Made by a program: the position numbers and the translations under genes | Source of the DNA: Chara braunii | Lineage: Eukaryota; Streptophyta; Charophyceae; Charales; Characeae | Assembly: GCA_003427395.1 (NCBI GenBank) | Contig: BFEA01000037.1 | Span: forward strand, 4,610,666 to 4,674,665 | Direction: 5' to 3' | Length of the DNA: 64,000 nucleotides | The notes under the pieces: model-generated | The model's database searches: none | Seen by the model: the letters and a program-made list of their open reading frames with translations, nothing else | Told to the model about the DNA's origin: nothing | Shown: piece by piece, positions 44,489 to 55,959 of the stretch | How the letters are laid out: every line of letters begins with the position of its first letter | Position numbering within the stretch: position 1 is the stretch's first letter

Positions 44489-46868
44489 CTCATGTCTCTA
44501 CTCATCTTTAGTCTAAGAATGTGATAGCTAGCCTCAACGTTCGATGCAACTCTGCTTAGCCTCCTTCAGGAGTTATGGGGATTACTTGTTCAGTGATGGT
44601 CAGAAGTCTCCTCTGCGGGTTATATGTAGTCAGCCCCTACATTCGATGGAGCTCTACTTTGTCTCCTTCAAAAATCATGGGGATCACTTGTCCAGTGATG
44701 GCCTCAAGTCTCCTCTGCGAGTCATATGTAGCTAGCCCCAACGCAATGTACTTTGCAAGTACTTCACATTCGTTTTTGAAGTGTCATTCTTTCGTGCAGA
44801 AGAAGCACCTGGTTTTGGGCTTGTTGTTCCTTGCTTTCTTCGTGCGACGACGAGGTTCCTGCCTGACCCCCTAATTCCTCCTGTACCCCCAAACTAGAGA
44901 ATCCTCTCTTCTTGGTGCCTTCATGTTGAAGCAAGGTCAAACTCTTACCCCTCTCATTCTCAGAGACACGAGACTCAACAATCCCTAACTCGTTTTATGG
45001 TCCCAAGTTGGTGGGCTCATCATCTCTAACATTTGTCTGCTCCTTTCCTTCCTCCTTTTTTCCTTGGGCGAAGGGCCCCCACTCCTTTCCTAATCACCTT
45101 GATTTCAAATTTGTTTCCTCCCTTCCATTCCATCACCCTCATACCTTCCTCATTCCTCTCCTGACAACTCTATTTCAGCTTCTCCATCCATCTCATTACT
45201 TCTTCCCATCGTTTGTCCCAAGTTTGATTCGATATCCCCTTTGCTGCAATCTCCTCATCCAAGTCCTCTCCTTTCTTACTAACTTCTTAACACAGATCTT
45301 TTTTTTTTTTTTCATTTTTTCCTTACAAGCCACTTCATTCTCCAGTTCCTTGTTTTTCATAGTCAAGGTACCATTCAACGTTTTCACTTGCTTTGTCAGC
45401 TCATCTTTCCCCTTTTCAACTCATTTAATTATCCCCTTAGCTTTTTCAAGCCCTCAGTCAATTTTGCCATTTGAAAATCCCTGTTTTTTTCCTTCTCTTT
45501 CAGCTTGCAAATTTCCTTCAGTAGCCTAGGGATATAATCCAAAAATCCCTCCATAAGGAGCTCAGTGCTTTCTTTCAGCTTAGACTGTAGCCCCTTCCCC
45601 AAAGTCCCCAGATCACCACCAACTTTTTTCTCCTCCTTTCCTTTTTCCATCTCCCTCAACATACTCCTAAAGAAGTCTGGTACATTGGTCATCCATTAGC
45701 TCATGCAACCCCATCAACTTGTGCATGTTCGTTGAGTGTTTTGAACTTACCATAAGCTCAGAGAGAAGCATCCTTTCAAACTTACATCCTAGGAAGAGTT
45801 AACATGCAGATCATCATCTTGAAGCATTTTGACCACATTAATCCCTCTGACTTTTCTTCTTTCTTTCCTTCTGCAACCTTTCCTCCTTGCTTTCCAATTT
45901 GTCTTCTGCTTCTCCTTTCTTATGAGAAGAACCCTTGCATTCCACTCTTCTCTCCTCTATTTCTTTTTTTAATGCCCTCTCCTTCTCCCGTCTAAGCTCC
46001 TTCTTACCCTCTTTTATTTCAACTTTTTTTTTTTCATCCTCAACTGGTTTCCACATTTCAGTCTTTCTGACTCTTGGAAATCTACTCACCCCATGAGGGT
46101 TTTCTTTTGACAGTTCCTCTTCTTTTTTTCCTCTTTCCCCTTTTTCCAGGACTTGACATGCTGTCCCCTTCCTCGCCTTGGCTGATGACCCAAGTCTGCT
46201 TCGCAAGTTCCTCAATGGTACATCCTCTTTTTTTTTCTCCTTGTTGAATCCCCCCCTGCAGCATATCCTTCTCTCCTCCAATCCACAACCCTTTTTCCTA
46301 AAGTCTTTCTTTCTTGGTCTGATCCTGCCTCAATTGGGTGTATGTCATCTGCAATGTTATCAGTATCCATTGCCAAGTGCAAGTCTCACTTACAATCCCT
46401 TTCACCTCCTCATACTCACTCTTTTCAGTTCTTTCCAACAAGCTCTTCTTCGTATCCTCATCATCCCACCCACCTTTTTGTGCAGATAGTTAAAGCTTGT
46501 AAACAAAGTCATCCAAGTTGATCCCATCATGTGCCAGATCATCCTCAATCTCATATCTGGAAAAAACTCCAAAAAGTTGCCGTAACCTGACCATGCAAGT
46601 TTTTCACCTTAGACAATCTGCAACCAACTTCCCAATCTTCTTCATATATTTCCCCTCTCTAGTCACCATTGAGAGTTTCATATTGTCATCTCATTCTCGC
46701 TTGAAGGCATACTCCTCAAATTCTCTCAAAAACATATGCAGGTTATCCCTTGGTTTGTAGATCGACAGTACCTACGGGTCCCTGGTGCTTCTCTTGATCC
46801 CTCCTCTGCCCTTCTCTTCTCAAGGATGGCCTAGAGGGTCCTGCCACATTTCCCTTCTGAGCCATGGC
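44450..46868 (-). pseudogene. Gag remnant of a second Ty3/gypsy family
   Basis: From an ATG at 46868 the minus strand begins MAMAQKGNVAGPSRPS. With a frame change it continues DNLHMFLREFEEYAFKRE, a TGA where Trp is expected, DDNMKLSMVTREGKYMKKIG, KLVADCLR, another TGA, and RYEIEDDLAHDGINLDDFVY. A lysine/glutamate-rich coiled-coil stretch follows (46300-45200). Near 44765-44815 lies CFFCTKE-stop-HFKNEC, a C-x2-C-x4-H-x4-C zinc knuckle with one stop. Order and motifs fit Gag; the family differs from elements A and B. Confidence 0.6.
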
Positions 46869-47011
46869 CATCTTTTATCCAATAGATACGCCTGCACACA
46901 GAGGGGAAAAATGATAGGCACAACGGTCAGAGAGCATCAAGGTAGCAACGTAGCATTACCAATCCCGCAAAACATAAGCACAAAATTTTCAACATCTTGA
47001 TATTCTTGACA

Positions 47012-47029
47012 TATATATATATATATATT
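47012..47029. repeat. (AT)n run
   Basis: Short AT dinucleotide run between the integrase fragment and the gag remnant. Confidence 0.85.
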
Positions 47030-47049
47030 TTAAGTTTCTTTGTTTTCAT

Positions 47050-47880
47050 TCACTTATCTTGTCTCTAATCTTGAATTTCTTTAGCTTAGATCCCGGAACC
47101 CAATCTTTTCTTGAAGTGTCATCCAACTCCTCCAATTCATAAGCTCCATGGAGTCCTTGATGCCTGATTTTGAGGTCCTAGCCATCGCTTACCCAATTTT
47201 CTTGACCACTGCTTTTCTAAGGAGGAATCGTATAGCAGTACAATATCTACGACCTTTAACGGTTCGGCCCTTACTCGAGGAAGTATGTCCAACCTTTCCT
47301 TATCTTTCCCACGACAATGAATCATTCAAGTTGCAGCTTCCTGAATCCTATCTTCAGTGCCGCTAACCTGTTGTGCTCTCAGTTCCAGAAATTCTTTCAA
47401 TGACAAGCCATTTTCAAAATCCTATTTGTGCCATGTCTTCAGAAAATTTTCCATTGGGAAAGTTGCATGCCTAACATACCAAAGAGTCGCAGATGCGTAC
47501 CTAGTCGTCCTCTTAACAGTGATATTCTCTCAACGAATATGGTTCTTAGGAACTTTGGCAAGAGGTTCAGTTTCCCACCAGTCCACTTAGCTAGCAGCTT
47601 CGTAATAGTACCGTGACCTCTTTCAACTGGTGAATTTGTCTGTGGGTGAGTCTGAGTCGTGTAGTTACCCATCACTTCCAAATCCTCCAGCAGTTCCTTC
47701 ACCTCCCCACATGTGAACTCATACCCCTTATTGATCATGAACTCGATCACGAATGGGTTTTTGAGATAGTATTCCTTAATGCACTCCACCAACGTTGCTG
47801 CAACTGAAGTTTTACTGGGTACCGGCTGAACTCGGTCAGACTGAGAGCAGCATAGGAGCGAATAGTACTATGAAGCTCCC
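47050..47880 (-). pseudogene. Integrase fragment of a second Ty3/gypsy family
   Basis: Minus strand: VPSKTSVAATLVECIKEYYL, FVIEFMINKGYEFTCGEVKE (the second catalytic Asp of the usual DxGxEF is Asn here), TQTHPQTNSPVERGHGTI (catalytic Glu kept), KLLAKWTGGKLNLLPKFL, then after frameshifts the C-terminal LKVVDIVLLYDSSLEKQWSR, KLGKRWLGP and YELEELDDTS. The N-terminal zinc-binding domain is missing, so the left-out part ended near 47900. It lies about 180 bp ahead of a gag start in the same direction. Confidence 0.82.
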
Positions 47881-47899
47881 CAGGAATCTTCTCCTGACT

Positions 47900-50800
47900 C
47901 ACTCCCACCATTTTTCCCGAGGGACGTATTGCCCGTGACATGGACTTTCATCGTGCACTACCCAAAGAAAGATTCATGCAGACACCTAACCTGAGTTGGG
48001 TTCTCTAAGTTGCTCCCTCTTCCGAAAGCCCTGACTGAAGGCTAGCTAGTGTTAATCACCAATCCCCCCACTCAGTCGAAACAACTTCCGTACGCCTCTT
48101 CCTTTACCTCGTTCATCCAGTGCTGAATATGCAAATTGTTTGACATCCGTTTAATCAGCAACAAAGATTGGCGGTGTTATAGGTATGGAATCAACTTTCA
48201 TACAGTAAGCACTTCACCGACCACTCTCGACTGTACATTGCAATTTTGAGACTACCGGCCTCCGTTCCAGCTATTTACACCGTACACGCCCAGCTATCAG
48301 ACATAGGCACTATTCTGGAAATGCACGGACCAGCTCCGACAACAAGCCTTGACAAGGTATATCTAGCTTGAGTACAGGTGCAAGTTGTTCCCGCTCATGG
48401 ATTGCGCAAAACCGCTGCACTTAGAGTTGGATTTGGCCAGATGTTTAGCCAAAAAGAACATACAGACTCAAGTAGTGATAAGCAGTGGACGGATAAGTGG
48501 GTGAAAGAGCAGACGTCTAGAAGGCTCTGAGTCGATCTTTACATTTGGGGTCTACCTCTTCCTTTTGAGTAACTTTCACTAATTTTCAGTTTAACCCAAA
48601 CTCTGGGTCTTACACAGAATAATGTTAACATTTTTCATTCAGACCCCATGCTGGTGTAGGGTCTACATGCTGAACGAACCATGAAGAGCAGGTAACATCA
48701 CCAGGGTGAGTCTTTGACCGCCACATCTTTCTGTCAACGGACCAGACCCGGCTGGTACACAACATATAACGATTGGAGAATCCTACTCAAATAGTGCACT
48801 CCGGACTACCAATAACGAGTTACTTGAGGGTGACCCCGTACGAAATGCTGCTCAACTCTTCTCGCGTTTAGGCATAGTACCAGAAGGCCGCTATCAGCAG
48901 ATTTTTAGGGCCCCTACAGGGCACTCAGGTAACGGCCACGGCACAGAGCAACTCAGGCCCAGTTACTGTTCAGGACCTCACATTTCAGCTTTGCCATCGC
49001 ATTGTCCACTCAACTCACACTCAAGATCTTTCATAGGACTCAATACGGCAACATGCCTTGCTCTCACATCAAACAGGGTCTTAATCTAGGAATACGCAGA
49101 ATGGTTTTAGGCCAGATAGAATCAACACCTCCCTCTTTTTCACTGAAACGACGACCTTAATCCCCTTCCATTAAGAACTTAACAAGCAAGTATGCAACCT
49201 TCCTAAGGGCGACTTGCTTCTTTCCCATCAGGCAATCATGCCTACATGATAAATCAATAATGCTATTACCTTGTGATCTACTCTTCTTCGGTGTTTGTGT
49301 TCTTTCACAGAGGTAGACAAGTCCACACTATTAGGCCAGACCTCCATTAACAAGCACTAAAATAGATCAGTGTTTATCACAAAGCTCGCCAAAGTCGATC
49401 ATCGACCCCTCGCTAGCGACATTCAGAGTTCAGGGCACTAACAACTCTTAACTGCCTCGTGCTAAGATTACAGAGCAAGGAATGAGTTTTTATTGATTAG
49501 GTGCGACACTAGCGACTAATCACAAGCACAAATTGATAAGAGTCTTTCATATAGGTGATCATCCATATGATTAGTTTGCAAGCCCGTTAATTGGTCATAC
49601 ACACTTGGCTGAAAGCGAAAAGTCTCTCGGGCCTCAAGACATTCGATATGCCTTAGTCTTCACCGATTTGTGGGCGGGGAATTGAAAACAAATACCAATG
49701 AAGAAGTCTTATTATTGCTCCGAGAGGCGGATTAAAGAAGTCTGAGTCTCAAAAGATAGCATTTTCAAATCCATTCACATACATCGTCAGAAACCAAAGG
49801 ACAACTTGTGTGAAAACAATCGTTGCTTCGTTCAAGTCTCAGATCTCACTTACACAACTGGTTAGTGCTAAGTCATCAATGCTGGCCCGGGTAATCACTG
49901 TTTGTGCACTATGTTTTCGCAGCAATCATCTGGATCCCCGTTCAGTTAGGTTTTTACACGGACCTGCTGAATTAACTTACGAAACGCACATGCCCCCTTA
50001 TACTTACAATAACCTATACACTCATTGTACCACTCTTGCGAAGGTCATACCTCTTAGTCGTCCCTCTCCCTGGTCTACTAGGGGCAAGAAGTCGGGACAG
50101 TCGGGATCGTCACTTATTCCTCAGTCCGAAAGAGAATATGTACAGATACCTCTTTTTGAGCGCAGACTCATGTCTCCCCAAGAAGGTAAAATTCAGTCCC
50201 CCTTTTCTTCTCAAGTACTAACGCTCACTTATGGAACTAACAGACGATTAACGAATGATGAATGAAAGCAGCGCAAAGTTAGGGTATTGCATCTCGGCAA
50301 TAGTAAGCGAGGAGCCTCGAGCGGGCTGATCCTTCAATGGCAGACGTGATGGGTCGACTTGAGAACTGGTATCGGCCGACCCCCGCCCACTTCCTCCGCA
50401 AGTCGCCAGGCTCCCCTCTGCTCATAATTGTTCCTCCCTCTAGCTTCGCACCGAAAAGCTCAAGGTTTGCAGGTACAACTAACAGTAGCACGACGAATGA
50501 TCAGCAAAGGAGAGGGGATTCACTCCAGCTCAACGAAGCGCACATACCTGCGTCCCTTCGTTCGAAAGTCGCCAACAACCAAGATCAGTCTTTCTCCTAC
50601 ATGACCACTCAGCTTGGACTTAAATCATCGCCGGCATGGATAGCCAACGGACATGCTCGCTCCTTCTGCGCGGGTCTCACGAGGCTGCCTCCCTTGACTC
50701 TATTTGCTCACTCTCACATGCAGTCCCTCTTGTCGCAGCATGGCGGTACCTCAGACAGTCTTCGCAAGCTATGCCAAGCAGAGGGCCCTCTACACCAAAA

Positions 50801-51300
50801 ACCATGAATCGTACCTTGGCTTACGCCTAGTCCCACCGAAGCTTCTCCAATCTCTACACGGAACTGTTGACATCATCGGCAATGCCACACAGGGAGCAAC
50901 CTTTCTCTCATATCGTGCTTTACATGTCCTCTTAGCCTCCTCTCCTTCCCTTGTAACCACCCGCTCGTTTAGGAGGAAAAGTTGCAGTGATCACAGTCAG
51001 TTCACACACAAGAAAGTGTGTATCATGATTGCTATGGAGGAGGTCATAATTACCTAAGTAGAGAGCACCATCTCAGGATGCCAGTCAGGACAGGCGAGCG
51101 CCCGTATATCAAAACAAGTTTAAACTCTGCTCAAGCTCCTTTCTCTTGGTTTGCTCATAGAAGACCAGTGTCATCAGTCCGTCGTCCAAACATCGACTAC
51201 TCGCCCAGTTGCGTCCGCTCACTTCTCTCTAGCAACCTTCTTCTTTTTCTCTCGTAACCACTCACTCTTTTCGTTCTTCCACGCTCTCGAGTTGACCTCT
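47900..51300. other. Unassigned; possibly left part of the LTR of element B
   Basis: No recognised gene. I could not match this stretch by eye to the corresponding part of the LTR of element A. If the LTR of element B is similarly long or shorter, its left end lies somewhere here, and the abrupt loss of integrase sequence near 47900 is a candidate junction. Confidence 0.3.
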
Positions 51301-53041
51301 CACCACACGAGTCTAACGGTTCTGGTCCCTTTTTCTTCTCGAGTTGACCTCGGGACCACTCTCTCCTGGCGCGGACCGCGGGTGGTCCCTCCTCCACTGG
51401 TCTAGTCCATGCCACGACAGGGTCCCTGCATCACTCATCTCACTCTCTCCCCCAGACTCCCTGTCCAGGTGAGCCTGCTCTCGGTCCACCGTATCTTTAC
51501 AGGTCTCTGCCTCATGGTAGGTCACGGTTACCCGCATTTCCGCAATCACGTCGTCCGTTCTGCAGCGTCTCTTCGCGCGGTCCTTAGCCTCAGTAATAGC
51601 TGCTTGTAACTTTGAGTTAGCTCTCATTTCCTCCTCTCTTGCTTCTTCTACGTTAATTTTTAGCTTAACTTCATCGCCCCCGTCATAGTTGAGCATTACG
51701 GTAATCCAAGGCCCTTCCCCAGACATCGGCTTCCAACGAGTCAGAAGGTTCCAACAGTCTGGTCTATAGTTATGCAGAGTCATAGCAAGACGTCACTCAA
51801 TAGACTCAGTACCATCCCAGGCCACTAACTCAAAATAGTGCGTGCTAGAGAGCTCACAGTGTAGGCAAAATGTCGTCGAATGGCAAGTTGTGAGCAGCGA
51901 CTTGACTCTCAGAGCGTGGAGAGCACGTCTGACACTCACTAACAAGGCGATAACCAGTGACTCAACCTCCCCTTTTTTCATAGAACCACCAGTTATCGTG
52001 ATCCCTGCGTTCTGAACGAGGGACCAGACTCAAATGACATTTGAATTTTTATATTTTATTAACTGTATTTTTTTTTTGAAGAATAACAAACAAGTAGAAT
52101 AAAAGGAAAGGATTGAAGGTTGAACCCCAACGGTCACATTATGAGTGGAACTCTCTGGAGTCCATCGCAGCCCCTCTATTTTGTGACGTGACGTTTTTGT
52201 TTGCGGGGCAGTCCCATTATGGAATATTGCCCGACACTTCACTTACCTCATAAGGAACTTACGAGCTACCACCAACGGGTACCCGTATCCGATAGTAAGG
52301 AGGGGGCCTATGACCTTCCACCGGGGTGAGAGGCTTCCTACAGAAGTGGCCACGGGTTACCCCTCTTTTGGGGTCTCATTGGGCGGCGCTCAACCAAACA
52401 GGTCATCCACGGTGCATCACTTGAAGGGTCAGGTTAGTCTAGACCACCGAACTTCAATCGAGTTAGAGAATGAAACGTTTGTTCCCCTTCCTGCGAAGTG
52501 ATAGAAGAGAGGGAATAATAATAAAAAATCAAAGGTAAAGAAAGAAGGAATAAAAATGCAATAAGAAAAGATTCGTGCCACCACTAGATATTTCCGATTA
52601 ACTAAACCATAATTCGATAAATGCATTTTTAGTCTTCTTTTTTTCCTTCTTTTTATTTTCTTTTAATGAGTTTTCCTCTAGTAACCGTCGCTTCCGCACC
52701 TACCCCAGAACACGACTATAGGGGTCCAACGTGTAGTTGAGAAAAACATATCGACTATCACTATCCCACTTCTACACTATCCGGATAATGACCATCGGGG
52801 CCCAATGTGCGACTAACCCTGCTACCCCTTTTCTATCACGCTAGGCAACCTCGACGGTCACTTCAACTACGGGGCAACACACCGTAAGGCAGGATACCGA
52901 ACATGTGCGGTTCCACTGGAAAACTCAGTATCTGGGCCTGTCAGTTCCACACGACCTTGCGGTCTCGCACCAGGCTTACAACGGTAAGTGAGCGGACGGA
53001 CTGGTACACAGTGGAGGGCCGGGACACCGCGCCCTCCGACA
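51300..53041 (-). repeat. 3' LTR of element B, recognisable part
   Basis: From about 51300 to CCCTCCGACA at 53041 it follows the outer (U3 on the coding strand) part of the LTRs of element A: ORF L1, GGGTACCCGTATCCGATAG near 52277, CCTCTTTTGGGGTCTCATTG near 52360, and the shared terminus. It continues directly into the same tail sequence as element A at 12877. Confidence 0.7.
51313..51783 (-). CDS. LTR ORF L1, element B copy
   Basis: 156 open codons: MTLHNYRPDCWNLLTRWKPM, ITVMLNYDGGDEVKLKINVE, EAREEEMRANSKLQAAITEA, KDRAKRRC, AEMRVTVTYHEAET, DREQAHLDRESGG and a basic tail. It shares with L1 of element A the pattern W.PM..EG, NY..GD, (L)KINV, E.EMR, (V/I)TEA..RA.RRC, VTVTYHE, yet has diverged strongly elsewhere, which argues that the frame codes. 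No known domain. It is the longest intact accessory frame in the LTRs. Confidence 0.6.
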   Translation of the reverse strand: MTLHNYRPDCWNLLTRWKPMSGEGPWITVMLNYDGGDEVKLKINVEEAREEEMRANSKLQAAITEAKDRAKRRCRTDDVIAEMRVTVTYHEAETCKDTVDREQAHLDRESGGESEMSDAGTLSWHGLDQWRRDHPRSAPGESGPEVNSRRKRDQNR

Positions 53042-53058
53042 TAATACCAAACCCCCGC
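53042..53058 (-). promoter_or_regulatory. Candidate polypurine tract, element B
   Basis: Minus strand GCGGGGGTTTGGTATTA directly before the LTR start TGTCGG, as in element A. Confidence 0.5.
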
Positions 53059-53356
53059 ACAGTGTCCCCGCTGGGCCAAAATGACATTAACAATTAATAT
53101 AAAACAACAAGAGTCAGTTGTGCACTCACTCATTTTCATTGTGACTTGCAATGAAGTTCGCACTGTAACTTTCCACTAACTGGTTTCCCAAACCCACAAC
53201 GCAACGTCTTCTTTCTTGTTCTCTTTGCGACACGCATCACTTTATGCATGACCTGTGTATTAACTCTCCTCCCTCTTCTCCTAATAATTCAGTCTTCTCG
53301 TTCTCAAGCCTTCTTTTAATCTATATCTTGTCGCAACGTACCTCTTTCTCCTTCTT

Positions 53357-53905
53357 CTCACACCACACCTGAGGTACGTAGAGGACAGAGAAGAGGGAGA
53401 GGTGATAGAGGAGGGAAGGCACGCGAAGAACCGCCAGCTCGTGCACGACGAGAGTTCAGTTCGGAGGAGGAGGAGGAGAAGGATGTGTGGGGATATGGTT
53501 CTCATACGAGACCATTTCAGCGCCAGCCTTCCGTAGGTTGGTATGAGAGAACTTCATCCCCTACGAGGATGGAGTATTTTCAGAAAAAGTTTGAGGCGCG
53601 TTGTGGCGCACCCAACACCTCTTCTCCCTCTTACTCACCCAGGGCTCCCACCACTCCAGTGGCAAGCAGAGCCTTAACACCTCTTCTCCCTCTTACTCAC
53701 CCAGGGCTCCCACCACTCCAGTGGCAAGCAGAGCCTTAGTACCTACAGTGCCTCCTCCTATACCATGCATAACTCCTCCTCTTACCTCGTTCAATAGCTT
53801 CTCCCTCTTCTGCATTTTCTTCCTTTTTTCTTTGCTTCAGATGAAATTCATGATCATCCTTTATCTTTTATATAAACACGATATCCTTTCTTTGAACTTC
53901 TGAGT
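53357..53905 (+). pseudogene. Antisense ORF with RGG-rich start, element B
   Basis: Plus strand, opposite to gag-pol. The frame is open from 53320 and reads PEVRRGQRRGRGDRGGK, ARRE, SSEEEEEKD, WGYGSHTRPFQRQPSVGWYE, RTSSPTRMEYFQKKFEARCG, SSPSYSPRAPTTPVASRAL. The ATG used in element A is absent here. A 62-bp tandem duplication (53614-53737) shifts the frame; after it the hydrophobic end (CIFFLFSLLQMKFMIILYLL) can still be read in the frame matching element A. The codon pattern shared with element A favours synonymous change. Confidence 0.62.
53614..53737. repeat. Perfect 62-bp tandem duplication
   Basis: Units 53614-53675 and 53676-53737 are identical. Element A has one copy. As 62 is not divisible by three, it breaks the antisense ORF. 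Perfect identity indicates a recent event. Confidence 0.95.
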
Positions 53906-54224
53906 CTTTTGTCTTTCTTGACTTTTCAGTCTATTCCCTAGTGTCCTTGGCTTAAGAGTTTGAATACCTTGAGGTCGAGGATGCAGGTTTCTTGTGAACC
54001 AAGCCGCTTGTCGGCCACCAAATAAATTTAAGAAGGATTTCTCATTTGCTGTTGGTATGACTTGCCGCTGAACTCTTTCAGTGAAAAGGTTACCTTGGCA
54101 TGACTTGCCGCTGAACTCTTTCAGCGAAAAGGTTACCTTGTTCCTTGTCTTTGACGGTGACGCCAGGGATGTTGTCCATGTGATATTAACGTCGAGGACA
54201 CTCATTATTTCTGTCATATCGGGG

Positions 54225-54390
54225 ATAGGGTATACCAAACCTTTTCCCTGTTCTCTGGTCTGAGTGAGACGTCTTCTCAACTTCTCAAGCAACTCAGGGA
54301 ATACCAAACTCTGTTCTTTCTCTCTTGTCTGAGCGAGACACACTCTCACGTCTCAGACAAATGAAAGGGGCTACCAAACCCCTTTTCTTT
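54225..54390. repeat. 70-bp degenerate tandem repeat, element B
   Basis: Three units with (A/C)TACCAAAC at about 54229, 54301 and 54370, matching 13984-14160 of element A. Confidence 0.7.
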
Positions 54391-55959
54391 TCTCTGCCTT
54401 TGAAGTTTTTGAAGTGTCTGTGTGATCCTGCAAAACAACAAGTCTCTCAGTCCCAACATACAGACTCCCTGACACACAGTCATCAATCAGTAATTAAATA
54501 AAAATAAATCAATATAGAAACCCATAGCAAAATAATAAATAAACATAAACAGTTCTTCACACCCAAGAGTTAGTGATTGCCTTGGTTTCGGCCTACCACT
54601 GACCAGGAATGACAGACCTCCCATCAGCCTGACATACCTGATTCGGACCGCCTCAGGCCAGGACCAGTCAGACCATTTGTCTTGACGACCCCTTTAACCT
54701 ACCTCTAGGTCAGAACGACCATACCCACTACTTGAGTATGATGACCCTTTGGCACTCTCACCAGGACACCGAGATTATAGCGGGTCTGGTCACCCTATGA
54801 CGGTAGACCTCTTGTCAGCCTAACTGTCCCGTATCCGGATTTGACCACTGTGGTTGGGGGCTGGCTCACCCACCAGTTTTTTGCCAAGGGCGCTGGCTGC
54901 CCCGCCCAAATTTTTGAACGTGGGACCCGGTCTAACCACGGTTTCAGGCTCTGGCAAACCTCACTGGATTGCATCCTCTGCCTGCGGTAGGGTTCTAGCT
55001 GACCCCTTTCGACCTCACAGGCCAGACCCCCGGAGTCTTTAGCCTCAGTCAACTACGGAATTCGACACTCGCGTTGGGAACCTGCTGACCCCACCAGATT
55101 GCAACCTACTGCGGTAAGGCTCTGACTAGCCCCGACAATCAATCCATCTTGAGGTTTGAGAAGATCCCAGGTACAGACAGTCAAGCAAACATCGCACACA
55201 CAGTTAGACAACTGATGCCCTAGATAACAAAACAAACATTTATCAAAAGACGTCCATTCGGTCTCAAGAGGCACTAAACAACAACAAATGACAGTCGATA
55301 ATGCATTTCTCAGAAACCTCCCTTCGGTCCCAGGAAATACAAAGTGTTCATCCCAGAGTCTCACCCCTCATCTGAAACAGAAAATAGGCAACATAGTCAA
55401 GAAACACGAAATCCCCATGCCGACAACTCTCTGGTCAAGCAAGACTAAACTTCTTTATGCCTATCTTCTTGATAGCTCTCTTGGACAAACAACTTAGTCA
55501 AAAGACACGAAGTCTCTCCACTAACAACTCTAGTCAGGTAGAGTTGAACTTCTTTTATGCCCGTCAGATTTTATCCTCATCATGAGATCAACACTGGTTA
55601 CTCTTGTATCACAGCCACGAGTTCTCCGAACTTAATATCACTGCAACTGCACTTTACAGTTACTCCCCACTCAGAGATCTGATGCTCAAGGATCGACTGC
55701 GGCTCAGCATTCATGACATTTTGATCTCATTGATTCCATCACTTCTAGGAAGTAATAAAATCAGTTCAGATGCAGAAATAAATACAGATCGTCTGAAAGA
55801 TCTCTCTCAAGTCCTTTGTAACAAAATCTGTCATGCTGAAAATTGACACACTGACTTGACAATGCAAGAATAGTCAAAATTATGTTGAAGTTCTTGTCTT
55901 TGGTGTACCTCTCTGCCTATTCATACTTTTCTCAGTTCTTTGGAGCATCTCTCTTACTG
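54391..55959. other. Tail of element B, noncoding
   Basis: Collinear with 14160-15789. The duplicated GACACGAAGTC ... GAACTTCTTTTATGCC segment lies at about 55395-55565. Confidence 0.5.

Noticed and set aside
45008-45529. 173-codon plus-strand Phe/Ser/Leu-rich frame
   Set aside because: It is the complement of the lysine/glutamate-rich coiled-coil part of the gag remnant.
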